Assembly: GCA_964528575.1 (NCBI GenBank)
Contig: CAZGTQ010000043.1
Span: 1 to 16,544 of the forward strand
DNA from: CAZGTQ01 sp964528575
GTDB taxonomy: Bacteria; Planctomycetota; UBA1135; GCA-002686595
Direction: 5' to 3'
Length of the DNA stretch: 16,544 bases
Part shown: positions 6,857-14,684 of the stretch, in pieces
Layout: every line of letters begins with the position of its first letter
Position numbering within the stretch: the stretch's first letter is position 1
Notes under the pieces: model-generated
What the model was told of the DNA's origin: nothing
Databases searched by the model: none
Seen by the model: the letters and a program-made list of their open reading frames with translations, nothing else
Made by a program: the position numbers and the translations under genes

Positions 6857-8494
6857 ATGCGAAGCTCCGGGTCCGGCCGTTCCCGCCACACGCTCGCAGC
6901 GACGGGCGGCTTCGTCGTCCTGCTCGCCGGGATCGGGCACGCGCAGGTCGTGCCCGTGCAGAAGCTCCAGGCGTCCGACGTCTCGCTGGACGACGCGTAC
7001 GTCGGGTACGCGCTCGCCGCGGACGGAGACCGGGTCGTCGTGGGAGCGCCGAACAAGAGCGACGCTTTCCCGCAGTCCGGCGCCGCCTACGTGTTCGAGC
7101 GGACGCCCAGCGGCTGGGTCCAGACGGCGAAGCTGACCGAGGAGGCGGACGCCGACAGCTCGAACGGGTTCGGCGGATCGGTCGCGCTCGATGGCGACCG
7201 CATCGTGGTGGGGGCGCCGGGAGCCGACCTCTCCCCGTCCGTGGTCGGCGTCGGGGTGGTCTACGTCTTCGACCGGACCCCGAGCGGGTGGGCTCGCGTC
7301 GCGCGGCTCGTCAGCCCGTCTCCGGACCCGAGCGACTGGTACGGATTCGACGTCGCCGTGGACGGCGACACGGTGCTGGCGTCCGAGCAGCACGACGACG
7401 GCGCGACCGTCGTGGAGGGGCGCGTCTACGTGTACCAGCGCAGCGGCACGAGCTGGCCGCTCGTGGCGGAGCTCACCGCTCGCGATCCCGCGGCGTACGA
7501 CTCCTTCGGTACGGCCATCGACGTCGACGGCGACGCGGCGATCGTCGGCGTGCTCTACGACGCCGACAACGGGCTGGACTCCGGCTCCGCCTGGGTGTTC
7601 CGGCGCTCGGCGCCCGGCGCCACGACGTGGGTGCGGGAAGCCAAGCTCCTGGCGTCCGATGGCGCGGCGGGCGACCGCTTCGGCGGGGACGTCTCGATCT
7701 CGGGCGACTACGCCGTCGTGGGCGCGTCGGGGGACGGCAGCGCGACCGGGAGCGACCGGGGCGCGGCCTACGTGTTCCGCCGGACGGTGAGCGGGTGGGT
7801 GGAGATGGCCAAGCTCCTGCCCTCGGACGGCGGCGCCAACGCGGGCAAGTTCGGCCAGCACGTCGCGCTCGACGGGAGCGCGCTGCTCGTGGCGGCCAAC
7901 ACGCTGGGAGCGGGCTCCAGCGCGTGGGCCGGCTATCTGTTCCGGCGCACCGGCTGGATCTGGGTCGAGCAGGATCGGCTGACGTGTCCGACCCTCAACT
8001 ACGTTCCCGTGGACATGGGCTCGGGCACGGCGATGATCGGCGCGCCCCTCGACGGAGCGAACGACGAGGGCGCCGCCTGGCTCTACGAGCTCGACGTGCC
8101 CACGCTCGAGGCCGGCGTCTTCGAGGCTTCGCTCTCCGCCGGCGCCACCCAGACGCTCGAGCTCCTCCCCGGCGCGGAGCACGCCGGATCGATCCACGTG
8201 CTCCTCGGCTCGCTCTCCGGCACCGTTCCCGGCACGCCGTTGCCGCAGGGCACGCTGCCGTTGAACGTCGACGCCTACACGCAGTGGGTCCTGGCGAACC
8301 CCAACTCGCCCGTCCTCCAGAATTCGTTCGGCGTGCTCGACGCGCAGGGCGACGCGATCGCGACGTTCGTGCTGCCGGCGGGCTCGCCGCCGGGCCTCGT
8401 CGGCTCGACCGTCGTCCACGCGTACGTCGTCGTCTCCGTCCCGCCGAGCGTCGACCACATCAGCAACGCGGTGTCGCTCGCGTTCAGGCCTTGA
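6857..8494 (+). CDS. Secreted FG-GAP (integrin-alpha-like) beta-propeller protein
   Basis: A 545-residue exported protein of unknown specific role. An N-terminal signal peptide (hydrophobic core about 12-27, cleavage predicted after GHA at residue 29) is followed by seven FG-GAP-type repeats of about 50 residues. A typical repeat starts with a Phe-Gly pair, continues with a DGD and VVVGAP segment, then AAYVFxR and W...AKL. Seven repeats are what a closed beta-propeller needs; DGD turns may bind calcium. From about residue 420 a C-terminal domain contains AHAGSIHVLLGSLSGTVPG, NPNSPVLQNSFGVLD and HAYVVV, resembling a tail that recurs in secreted proteins of some planctomycetes. A good ribosome binding site (GAGGA, 5 bp before ATG) fixes the start. 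It is probably extracellular or surface-bound, for adhesion or matrix. Confidence 0.85.
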   Translation: MRSSGSGRSRHTLAATGGFVVLLAGIGHAQVVPVQKLQASDVSLDDAYVGYALAADGDRVVVGAPNKSDAFPQSGAAYVFERTPSGWVQTAKLTEEADADSSNGFGGSVALDGDRIVVGAPGADLSPSVVGVGVVYVFDRTPSGWARVARLVSPSPDPSDWYGFDVAVDGDTVLASEQHDDGATVVEGRVYVYQRSGTSWPLVAELTARDPAAYDSFGTAIDVDGDAAIVGVLYDADNGLDSGSAWVFRRSAPGATTWVREAKLLASDGAAGDRFGGDVSISGDYAVVGASGDGSATGSDRGAAYVFRRTVSGWVEMAKLLPSDGGANAGKFGQHVALDGSALLVAANTLGAGSSAWAGYLFRRTGWIWVEQDRLTCPTLNYVPVDMGSGTAMIGAPLDGANDEGAAWLYELDVPTLEAGVFEASLSAGATQTLELLPGAEHAGSIHVLLGSLSGTVPGTPLPQGTLPLNVDAYTQWVLANPNSPVLQNSFGVLDAQGDAIATFVLPAGSPPGLVGSTVVHAYVVVSVPPSVDHISNAVSLAFRP

Positions 8495-8521
8495 GCGCGG
8501 CCCGCACGCGCCGGCCGGCTC
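8493..8521. terminator. Possible bidirectional hairpin between convergent genes
   Basis: The 25-bp gap between the convergent FG-GAP and sulfatase-fold genes contains GAGC with GGCC facing GGCC with GCTC, plus the palindrome GCCGGCCGGC. These could form an imperfect GC hairpin covering both stop codons. There is no T-run, so termination is only a suggestion. Confidence 0.25.
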
Positions 8522-9923
8522 AGTAGCCGAGCGCTCGGAGCTGCGCCGCGAGCTCGGGGTCCTCGTTGCGCTCGCCGCGCGCGACGGGGCCGAGGCCCTT
8601 GCGGAAGTGCACGAACGCGCGGTGGAGCTTCTCGGTCAGCTCGCGGTTCTCGGGCGCCTGCGGCTGGATGAGCTCGTAGCGCGTCATGCTCCCCGGCTCG
8701 AAACGCGCGAGCGACTGGCGCTCGCGGAACCAGGGCGCGTCGGCACGCCACGGCGCGTCGTTCGGCGGGCGCGTGTACGGCTCGCTGCTCGTGCGGTACC
8801 AGTAGCGGTGCGTCTGCGTGCGGATCGTCAGCGCGACGTCCGCGACCGACGAGACGGCGAAGCCGCGCGAGGGTTGCGCGTCGAGCAGGCTCGGGCCGTC
8901 GAAGGCGTGCCAGGCCTCGAGGCCGAGCAGGTCGAGCACCGTCGGCGTCACCTGGAGCAGCTCGACGATGTCTGCGCTGCGCCGTGGCTCGAGCCCGGGC
9001 GCGTGGACGAGCAGCGGGATCCACAGCACGCCATCGGTCAGGCTGAGGCCGTGGTCGTAGCGCGACCACGTCTCGTACAGCTCCTCGCCGTGGTCCGAGG
9101 TGAAGATCACCGCGGTGCGGCCTGCGAACGGCGAGGCGTCGAGGTGCTCGAGCAGTCGGCCGATCTCGCGGTCCGCGCCGACGACCTCGGCCGCATAGAG
9201 CTCGTGCATGTGCCGCAGATCCTCGGCCGGCGGCGTCGCGCGCTGCTCCTCCCACGCGTTGAACACACGGTACTGCTCGTACTTGTCGAGCACCGGGCGC
9301 GCCTCGTAGTCCCACAGGTCGGGCGGCGGCCGGTGCTCGGCGTGCGGGTCCATCAGGTGCACCCAGCCGAACCAGCGTTCGTCGGGCGCCGCGGCGCGCT
9401 CGTCGAGCCACGCCGTCGCGGAGTCGACGACGCTCCGGTCCCACAGGTATTGGTCGACGGCGAAGTCCATGCCGCAGCCGCGCACGTCCCAGCCCTCGTG
9501 GAACACGTTGCGGCCCTCCTCCTGCAGCTTGCAGAGGTTCGCGACGAAGGACGCGGTCGTGAGCCCCTGCGCCTCGAGCAGCACCTGCAGCGGCACGACG
9601 CCGTCGGCGAGGTTGCCGTTCTGCAGGTTGACGCCGTGGCGCAGCGGGAAGAGCCCCGTGAGCATGCTCGACACCGCGGGGTGCGTGATCGTCGCGGGCG
9701 AGTAGGCGCGCTCGAACACGAGCGAGCGTTGCGCGAGCGCGTCGATGCGGGGCGTGCGCGCCCCCGGGCCATAGGCGCCGACGCGATCCGCGCGGAGCGT
9801 GTCGACGGTGACGAGCAGGACGTTGTCGACCTGCCAGGGGCGCGCGGTGTCGCCGCAGGCCGCGGCGAGCAGCGCGGCGAGGGATCCCGGCAGGATGAGC
9901 GCGATCGGTCGAGCGAGAGACAT
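8520..9923 (-). CDS. Sulfatase-fold lipoprotein with Thr at the nucleophile position
   Basis: Exported hydrolase or transferase of the alkaline phosphatase superfamily, 467 residues. The N-terminus is a signal peptide ending in AAAC (Cys23), suggesting a lipoprotein. Metal ligands are in place: VTVDTLRADRVGAYG (Asp41, Asp46), the MDPH motif (191-194), TSDHGEE (Asp277, His278) and a later His291. The nucleophile loop reads THPAV (80-84) before MLTGLFPLRHGV. With Thr instead of Cys or Ser and no Arg, it cannot be a formylglycine sulfatase; Thr nucleophiles occur in phosphoethanolamine transferases and LtaS-type enzymes of this superfamily. The protein ends in LRALGY, a tail seen in this subgroup. 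ATG at 9923 is chosen because the signal peptide begins there. It is divergent from a similar lipoprotein with 70 bp between them. Substrate unknown. Confidence 0.85.
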   Translation of the reverse strand: MSLARPIALILPGSLAALLAAACGDTARPWQVDNVLLVTVDTLRADRVGAYGPGARTPRIDALAQRSLVFERAYSPATITHPAVSSMLTGLFPLRHGVNLQNGNLADGVVPLQVLLEAQGLTTASFVANLCKLQEEGRNVFHEGWDVRGCGMDFAVDQYLWDRSVVDSATAWLDERAAAPDERWFGWVHLMDPHAEHRPPPDLWDYEARPVLDKYEQYRVFNAWEEQRATPPAEDLRHMHELYAAEVVGADREIGRLLEHLDASPFAGRTAVIFTSDHGEELYETWSRYDHGLSLTDGVLWIPLLVHAPGLEPRRSADIVELLQVTPTVLDLLGLEAWHAFDGPSLLDAQPSRGFAVSSVADVALTIRTQTHRYWYRTSSEPYTRPPNDAPWRADAPWFRERQSLARFEPGSMTRYELIQPQAPENRELTEKLHRAFVHFRKGLGPVARGERNEDPELAAQLRALGY

Positions 9924-9932
9924 CGCCGGCCG

Positions 9933-9961
9933 GTTGTACGCGCCGGGGCCGCTGCTGGGAA
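9933..9961 (-). promoter_or_regulatory. Possible promoter for the minus-strand sulfatase-fold gene
   Basis: On the minus strand TTCCCA (9961-9956) and TACAAC (9938-9933) are separated by 17 bp, each matching 4 of 6 consensus bases of a sigma-70 promoter. The -10 ends only 9 nt before the ATG at 9923, which would give a nearly leaderless mRNA. Weak matches, so tentative. Confidence 0.3.
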
Positions 9962-9976
9962 GGGAGGTCGGGCCGA

Positions 9977-9982
9977 TATACT
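9977..9982 (+). promoter_or_regulatory. Possible -10 element for the plus-strand sulfatase-fold gene
   Basis: TATACT lies in the 70-bp divergent region, 11 nt before the ATG at 9994, and is the best -10-like hexamer noticed there. No -35 match was found at 17 bp. GGAG at 9985-9988, 5 bp from the ATG, is a Shine-Dalgarno candidate; if the -10 is used as drawn, that site would fall near or before the transcript start, so both may not hold. Confidence 0.3.
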
Positions 9983-9993
9983 CGGGAGCTCCG

Positions 9994-11466
9994 ATGCGCT
10001 CTCCGTCCGCCCGCCTCGCGTCGCTCCTCGCTGCGTGCGCCGCCCTCTGCGCCGCGTGCGGCGGCGGGGCGAGCGACGCGCCGAACGTCCTGCTCGTCAC
10101 GATCGACACGCTGCGCGCGGACCGCGTCGGCTGCTACGGCTACGCGCGCAACACGACGCCGCGGCTCGATGCTCTCGCCGCTGAGGGCGTTCGCTTCGCG
10201 CGCGCGTACAGCCACGCGCCGTTCACCGCGCCGGCCCACGCGAGCCTGCTCACGTCGCTCCACACGCCCAGCCACGGCGTCTACGCGTGGGCCGAGCGGC
10301 TCGCGGACGACGCGCGGCCGATGGGCGAGCGCTTCACGCACGCCGGCTACCGCACCGCGGCGATCTACAACCAGCCGGCGCTGAAGACGTCCGACGTGAC
10401 GCGCGGCTTCCAGCACGTGCGCCAGCTCTTCCTCGAGGACCGCGACGTGACCGCGCGGCTCTTCTTCGAGTGGCTCGACGCCGGCGACGGACCGTTCGCG
10501 GCGTGGGTGCACCTGTGGGACGTGCACCGTCCGTACGGCTATCGCGACTGGCGCGCCGAGCTCTGGCGCGACAAGGTGCAGCCGCGCGAGGAGTACACGC
10601 TCGCGTACGCGGAGGAGCGCTTCGGCGCGGCCACCGACGTGCGCGTCGGCCGCCGCGAGGGCCACTACAACCTGCACCCAGAGGAGCGCGAGCAAGCCAG
10701 CGTCGGCGCGGGCGGCGACGCGCGGCCGCTCGGCGCAGCGGACTGGGACTACATCGGCGACCGCTACGACGGGGGCGTGTGGTACGCGGACCGCGGGCTG
10801 GGGCTCCTGCTCGACGGGCTGAAGGAGCGCGGGCTCTACGACGACACGCTGATCGTCGTCACGAGCGACCACGGCGAGTCGCTCGACGAGCGCGAGCCGT
10901 GCTGGTTCACGCACGACCCGTTCCTCTACGAGGAGACCCTGCGCGTGCCGCTCGTCATCCGCTTCCCCGGCGGCGAGCACGGCGGCCGCACGGTCGACGC
11001 GCTCGCGCGCGGCGTCGACGTGCTCCCGACGATGCTCGCGGTCGCGGACCTGCCGCTGGTCGGCGGCGAGCAGGGGCGCAGCCTGCTCGGCAGCGTGCTC
11101 GGCACGGACGGCGCCCGCCACACGATCTTCGCGCAGACGCAGACGAAGAACGCGAAGGAGAGCGACGCACACGCCGCGGAGGGCGCGTGGCTCGAGCATC
11201 GCGTGATGATCGGCGACGGCCGGCACAAGCTGATCCACGACGTGTCCACGGACACGTGGGAGTACTACGACCTCCAGACGGATCCGGGCGAGGAGCGCAA
11301 CCGCTTCGAGGACCCGTTCGCGAAGGCGCGCGTCGACGAGCTGCGCGAGGCGCTCGTGACGCTCCAGAACGACCTGCCGCGCGCGGGCGACACGAGCGCG
11401 AAGCTCGACCCCCAGGCGCTGGACGTGCTCCGCGGCACCGGCTACGTGGGCGAGGGCGGCGAGTGA
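9994..11466 (+). CDS. Sulfatase-fold lipoprotein with Thr at the nucleophile position
   Basis: Second exported alkaline-phosphatase-superfamily enzyme, 490 residues, distantly similar to its divergent neighbour. A short signal peptide has two possible lipobox cysteines (LAAC at 12-15, CAAC at 19-22). Metal ligands are intact: VTIDTLRADRVGCYG (Asp38, Asp43), the WVHLWDVHRPYGY segment (171-183), VTSDHGES (Asp292, His293) and His307. The nucleophile loop is TAPAH (78-82) before SLLTSLHTPSHGV, again Thr with no Arg, so formylglycine activation is not expected. An extra segment (about 185-255) is absent from the neighbour. The C-terminus with VLRGTGYVGEG echoes the family's LxALGY tail. ATG at 9994 has GGAG 5 bp upstream. 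It converges on the deoxyhypusine-synthase-like gene with a 10-bp gap. Likely acts on a phosphate or sulfate ester outside the cytoplasmic membrane. Confidence 0.85.
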   Translation: MRSPSARLASLLAACAALCAACGGGASDAPNVLLVTIDTLRADRVGCYGYARNTTPRLDALAAEGVRFARAYSHAPFTAPAHASLLTSLHTPSHGVYAWAERLADDARPMGERFTHAGYRTAAIYNQPALKTSDVTRGFQHVRQLFLEDRDVTARLFFEWLDAGDGPFAAWVHLWDVHRPYGYRDWRAELWRDKVQPREEYTLAYAEERFGAATDVRVGRREGHYNLHPEEREQASVGAGGDARPLGAADWDYIGDRYDGGVWYADRGLGLLLDGLKERGLYDDTLIVVTSDHGESLDEREPCWFTHDPFLYEETLRVPLVIRFPGGEHGGRTVDALARGVDVLPTMLAVADLPLVGGEQGRSLLGSVLGTDGARHTIFAQTQTKNAKESDAHAAEGAWLEHRVMIGDGRHKLIHDVSTDTWEYYDLQTDPGEERNRFEDPFAKARVDELREALVTLQNDLPRAGDTSAKLDPQALDVLRGTGYVGEGGE

Positions 11467-11476
11467 GGCGCGGCGC

Positions 11477-12754
11477 TCACAGATCCGCGAGCGGATAGCC
11501 GTCCTGCGCGAGCGCGTCGAGCGGGCCGCCGCGCAGCGCCTCGAACAGCTTCGCCATCAGCTCGTCGCGCCGCTCGAACAGGCGATAGCCCTCCTCCGGC
11601 CGCAGGTAGCCGCGCGCGGCCGGGTGCTTGGCGAACAGCTCCTCTCTGCCCATGCGCTCCGCCCAACGCGCGAAGCGGGCGCGCTTGTCGAGCAGCGCCT
11701 TGACGAGGAACGGCATGACGATCGTGTAGTCGCACGTGAAGCTCTCGGTCGTGCGGCGGTACTCGTCCTTGTCGACCTTGCCCCACGTCACCGCCTCGCC
11801 GGGCGGGCACGACGAGAGCGAGCCGTCGGTCACCGGCGCGGTCGTGAGCTGGATGTCGTACAGGTAGCCCGGAATGTGCTCGAGGCCGAGCACCTGGCTG
11901 AGCGCCGGCTCGGGCTGCAGGTTGTAGTTCTTCGGCACGCCGCCGCCGAGGATGAGCGTGCCGAGCGCCTTCGTCTCGCTGTCCTCGCAGCCCCAGCGGT
12001 GGTACGCGCAGCTCTCGAACACCTCGCGGTGCAGGTCGAGGTCGAACGCGTACGGCGTGCCGCGCTCCTCGCGCAGCACCCACAGCGCCATCGAGTTCAA
12101 GAACACCGACCCGTCGGCCGGGGCGCCGACGAAGATCGGGATCGCCTTGCGCCAGCACTGCGCGAGCAGCCCCTCGCGCACGCCGTTCTTGCGCTCCTGC
12201 GCCGCGTAGCGCCGGCCGAGCAGCCAGCGGAGCTCCGTGCCCGTCATCCGCTTCTGGAACTCCTCCTGGCGCAGCACGGCCCGCAGGAAGCGGTCCTGCT
12301 CGAGCAGCACGTCCTCGTCGAACCCGATGTCGGTGACGCGGATCGTGCGCTCGTCGCGCAGCGCGCCGTCGTCGCCGAAGATCGGGACCTCGTGGATCGG
12401 GTGCTCGCCGGCGCCTTCGAGCGCGCGGTGCCCGTCGTGGTAGCACACCGCGTCGGTCGTCGACACGAGCGCGAACCAGCCGGTCTCGAGCAGCGGCCCC
12501 AGCCACGTGTACGTCTGGCCGGAGAGCGTGACGGGCCCGGCGATCGACACGGTCATCGGTACGCCGCGCCCGACGGCTTCGTCGAGCAGGAGCCACACGC
12601 GTCGCAGGAACGCGCCGCCGAACGAGGGGAACGAGCCTTCGAGGAGCGCGTCGAGCCCCTCGGCTTCGGTGACGGGGCGCGTGACGAGCTCCGCGCGCTC
12701 GCCGCGCGGCGGCACGCCGGGGCACGCGGCGCGCTGGTCCTTGCGAGTCGGCAT
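11477..12754 (-). CDS. Deoxyhypusine synthase-like protein
   Basis: A 425-residue member of the NAD-dependent deoxyhypusine synthase family. In eukaryotes and archaea DHS moves the aminobutyl group of spermidine onto eIF5A, which bacteria lack; bacterial relatives are expected to work on polyamines, for example making homospermidine. Family marks are the VSIAGPVTLSGQ segment (69-80), DAVCYHDGHRAL (101-112), LILGGGVPKNYNLQ (267-280) and GEAVTWGK (319-326). Relative to human DHS, the imine-forming lysine (Lys326) and nearby Glu320 and Trp324 are present. The catalytic base His288 is replaced by Asn276, as I recall for bacterial DHS-like proteins. ATG at 12754 is preferred over GTG at 12805 because the extra residues look like intergenic sequence and a -10-like TACACT lies between. 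It may be transcribed separately from the sensory operon 76 bp upstream. Confidence 0.85.
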   Translation of the reverse strand: MPTRKDQRAACPGVPPRGERAELVTRPVTEAEGLDALLEGSFPSFGGAFLRRVWLLLDEAVGRGVPMTVSIAGPVTLSGQTYTWLGPLLETGWFALVSTTDAVCYHDGHRALEGAGEHPIHEVPIFGDDGALRDERTIRVTDIGFDEDVLLEQDRFLRAVLRQEEFQKRMTGTELRWLLGRRYAAQERKNGVREGLLAQCWRKAIPIFVGAPADGSVFLNSMALWVLREERGTPYAFDLDLHREVFESCAYHRWGCEDSETKALGTLILGGGVPKNYNLQPEPALSQVLGLEHIPGYLYDIQLTTAPVTDGSLSSCPPGEAVTWGKVDKDEYRRTTESFTCDYTIVMPFLVKALLDKRARFARWAERMGREELFAKHPAARGYLRPEEGYRLFERRDELMAKLFEALRGGPLDALAQDGYPLADL

Positions 12755-12761
12755 GCGCGGG

Positions 12762-12767
12762 AGTGTA
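12762..12767 (-). promoter_or_regulatory. Possible -10 element just before the DHS-like start
   Basis: TACACT on the minus strand ends 7 nt before ATG at 12754. If used, transcription would start at or next to the ATG, giving a leaderless mRNA. No -35 match is seen. It supports the 12754 start and an own promoter for the DHS-like gene. Confidence 0.3.
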
Positions 12768-12783
12768 GCGCCCGCGCGCCGCC

Positions 12784-12833
12784 CGCGCTCCCCGCGCGGC
12801 GTCACGCTGCCGCGCGCTCGCCGGGCGGCGTCA
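12784..12833. repeat. Imperfect 21-bp direct repeat, period 29 bp
   Basis: Positions 12784-12804 and 12813-12833 match at 19 of 21 bases. The second copy contains the stop codon of the GGDEF-EAL regulator; the first lies in the gap before the DHS-like gene. It looks like a local duplication of the 3' end of the regulator gene. Confidence 0.75.
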
Positions 12834-14678
12834 TGCCGTGTGCGGATGGACGCGGCCGGTCACGCTCAGCATCCGCTCCAGCAGCTCGGGCACCATCGGT
12901 CGCGCGAAGTAGTAGCCCTGCGCCATGTCGCAGCCGAGCGCCTTGAGCGTCGCGACCTGCTCCGCGGTCTCGGCGCCCTCGGCGACGACCTTGAGGCCGC
13001 GCGAGTGCGCCATCTCGACGACCGCCTTGATCGTCGAGGCGCCGGCCGGGTCGGTCGTCATCTCGGCCACGAAGATGCGGTCGAGCTTGAGCGACGAGAT
13101 CGGCAGCCGCGAGAGGTACGACAGGGAGGAGTAGCCCGTGCCGAAGTCGTCCATGTGCAGCGCCACGTCGCTGCACGCGAGGTCGCGCAGGTTCTGCTTC
13201 TCCGGCGCCGTGTTGCGCATCAGGACCGTCTCGGTCAGCTCGAGCGCGAGGTCGTCGAGCGAGATCCCCGCCTCGTCGAGCGTCCGGCGGTAGTAGTCCA
13301 TGAAGCCGGGCACGGCGAACTCGCGCGCGGAGACGTTGACGCTGACGCTGATCCCCGAGCACGTCGTGAACCGGCGGCGCCAGATCGCGACCTGCCGCGC
13401 GGCCTGCCGCAGCACCCAGCGGCCGAGCGGCACGATCAGCCCCGACTCCTCCGCCAGCGGGATGAAGTCGCCCGGGTAGACGACGCCGCGGTCGGGGTGG
13501 TGCCAGCGCACGAGCGCCTCGAGGCCGCAGACCTCCTCCGTCGCGAGCCACACGATCGGCTGGTACTCGAGGAACAGTTGGTCCGCCTCGATCGCGAGCG
13601 ACATCTCGTTCTCCAGCCGCATGCGCGTGACGATGCGGTCGTGCATGCGCTCGTCGAACAACGCGACCCGGTTCTTGCCCTGCGACTTCGCGTGGTAGAG
13701 CGCCGTGTCGGCGTCGCGGATGATCTCGACCTCGTTCTCGTAGCCGGGCCCCGAGACGGCGATGCCGATGCTGACTTGCGGCTTGATCGTGAGCCCGTCG
13801 ACGAGGATCGGGCACGAGACGCGCTCGCGGATGCGTTGCGCGACCAGCTCCGCATCCGACGACCGTTGCGTGCCCTCGAGGAGCACGACGAACTCGTCGC
13901 CGCCCATCCGGGCGGTCGTGGTATCGGAGTTGCGCACCGCCACGTCGCCCGTGCGCACGGCGGAGAGGATGCGCCGCGAGATCTCGACGAGCACCGCGTC
14001 GCCGACACGGTGACCGAGGCTGTCGTTGACGACTTTGAAGTCGTCGACGTCGAGGAACAGGATCGAGAAACCGAACGACGTGTCCTCCCGCGTGCGGACG
14101 AGGCAGCGCTGCGCCCGGTCGAGCAGGAGCGCGCGGTTCGGCAGGTCCGTGAGCACGTCGTGGAGCGCATCGTGGCGCAACTGCGCCTCGGCGCGCCGCC
14201 GCCGCGCCACCTCGGAAGCGAGCCGCTCGTTGAGCTCCTCGAGATCGCGGTTGAGCGCGCTGATCGTCTCGTTCGTCTCCTCCGTCGACTTCAGCCGCAG
14301 GAAGACGCGGATCTTCGAGAGCATCTCCGCGTCGTCGAACGGCTTGGTGATGTAGTCGTCCGCGCCCGCCTCGTAGCCGCGCAGGCGCTCGGACAGCATC
14401 GCCTTCGCCGAGACCATGATCACCTTCGTGTGGCGCAGCTCGGGGATCTGGCGCAGGCGCCGGCACGTCTCGTAGCCGTCGATGCCCGGCATCATGATGT
14501 CGAGCAGCACGAGGTCGGGCTCGACCTCGGCGGCGATCCCCAGGCACTCCTCGCCCGAGGACGCGGCGTAGAGCTCGAAGCCGTCCGCGAGGATCTCGGT
14601 GAGGATGAGCCGGTTCGTCTCGTTGTCGTCGACGACGAGGATGCGCGGCCAGGCTTCGCTGTCGGGCTCGGGCAGCAT
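12831..14678 (-). CDS. Response regulator with REC, GGDEF and EAL domains
   Basis: A 615-residue cytoplasmic output protein that should make and/or degrade cyclic di-GMP under control of phosphorylation. REC domain (12-130): acidic pair Asp17-Asp18, phosphoacceptor Asp60 in LLDIMMPG, Ser90, Lys112. A coiled linker (130-167) follows. The GGDEF domain (168-340) has an intact GGDEF (259-263), DVDDFKVVND (210-219) and a doubled RxxD inhibitory site (242-245, 249-252). The EAL domain (355-600) keeps the catalytic set: EAL (387-389), Asn448, Glu480, DDFGTG (510-515), Lys531, Glu567 and Gln587. Both enzymes look active, so phosphorylation may switch the balance. The start is 6 bp after the kinase stop, so kinase and regulator are a cognate pair. 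In Legionella a NosP-associated kinase controls a regulator of this architecture. Confidence 0.95.
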   Translation of the reverse strand: MLPEPDSEAWPRILVVDDNETNRLILTEILADGFELYAASSGEECLGIAAEVEPDLVLLDIMMPGIDGYETCRRLRQIPELRHTKVIMVSAKAMLSERLRGYEAGADDYITKPFDDAEMLSKIRVFLRLKSTEETNETISALNRDLEELNERLASEVARRRRAEAQLRHDALHDVLTDLPNRALLLDRAQRCLVRTREDTSFGFSILFLDVDDFKVVNDSLGHRVGDAVLVEISRRILSAVRTGDVAVRNSDTTTARMGGDEFVVLLEGTQRSSDAELVAQRIRERVSCPILVDGLTIKPQVSIGIAVSGPGYENEVEIIRDADTALYHAKSQGKNRVALFDERMHDRIVTRMRLENEMSLAIEADQLFLEYQPIVWLATEEVCGLEALVRWHHPDRGVVYPGDFIPLAEESGLIVPLGRWVLRQAARQVAIWRRRFTTCSGISVSVNVSAREFAVPGFMDYYRRTLDEAGISLDDLALELTETVLMRNTAPEKQNLRDLACSDVALHMDDFGTGYSSLSYLSRLPISSLKLDRIFVAEMTTDPAGASTIKAVVEMAHSRGLKVVAEGAETAEQVATLKALGCDMAQGYYFARPMVPELLERMLSVTGRVHPHTA

Positions 14679-14684
14679 CGGGGA

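Noticed and set aside
4721..8494. 1257-codon plus-strand frame that would fuse a long upstream part to the FG-GAP protein
   Set aside because: The part before 6857 is an Arg/Ala-rich shadow of the PMT-like gene. The signal peptide and GAGGA ribosome binding site mark the true start at 6857.
8275..11238. 987-codon minus-strand frame across both lipoprotein genes
   Set aside because: No recognisable domain, biased composition, and antisense or out of frame to two enzymes with intact motifs.
11463..11480. GTGAG...CTCAC inverted repeat spanning the two convergent stop codons
   Set aside because: Only five pairs form before mismatches, and no T-run follows on either strand, so it is not supported as a terminator.
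12755..12805. Longer DHS-like protein starting at GTG 12805
   Set aside because: The added 17 residues lie over the duplicated spacer and a -10-like box and resemble no family sequence.
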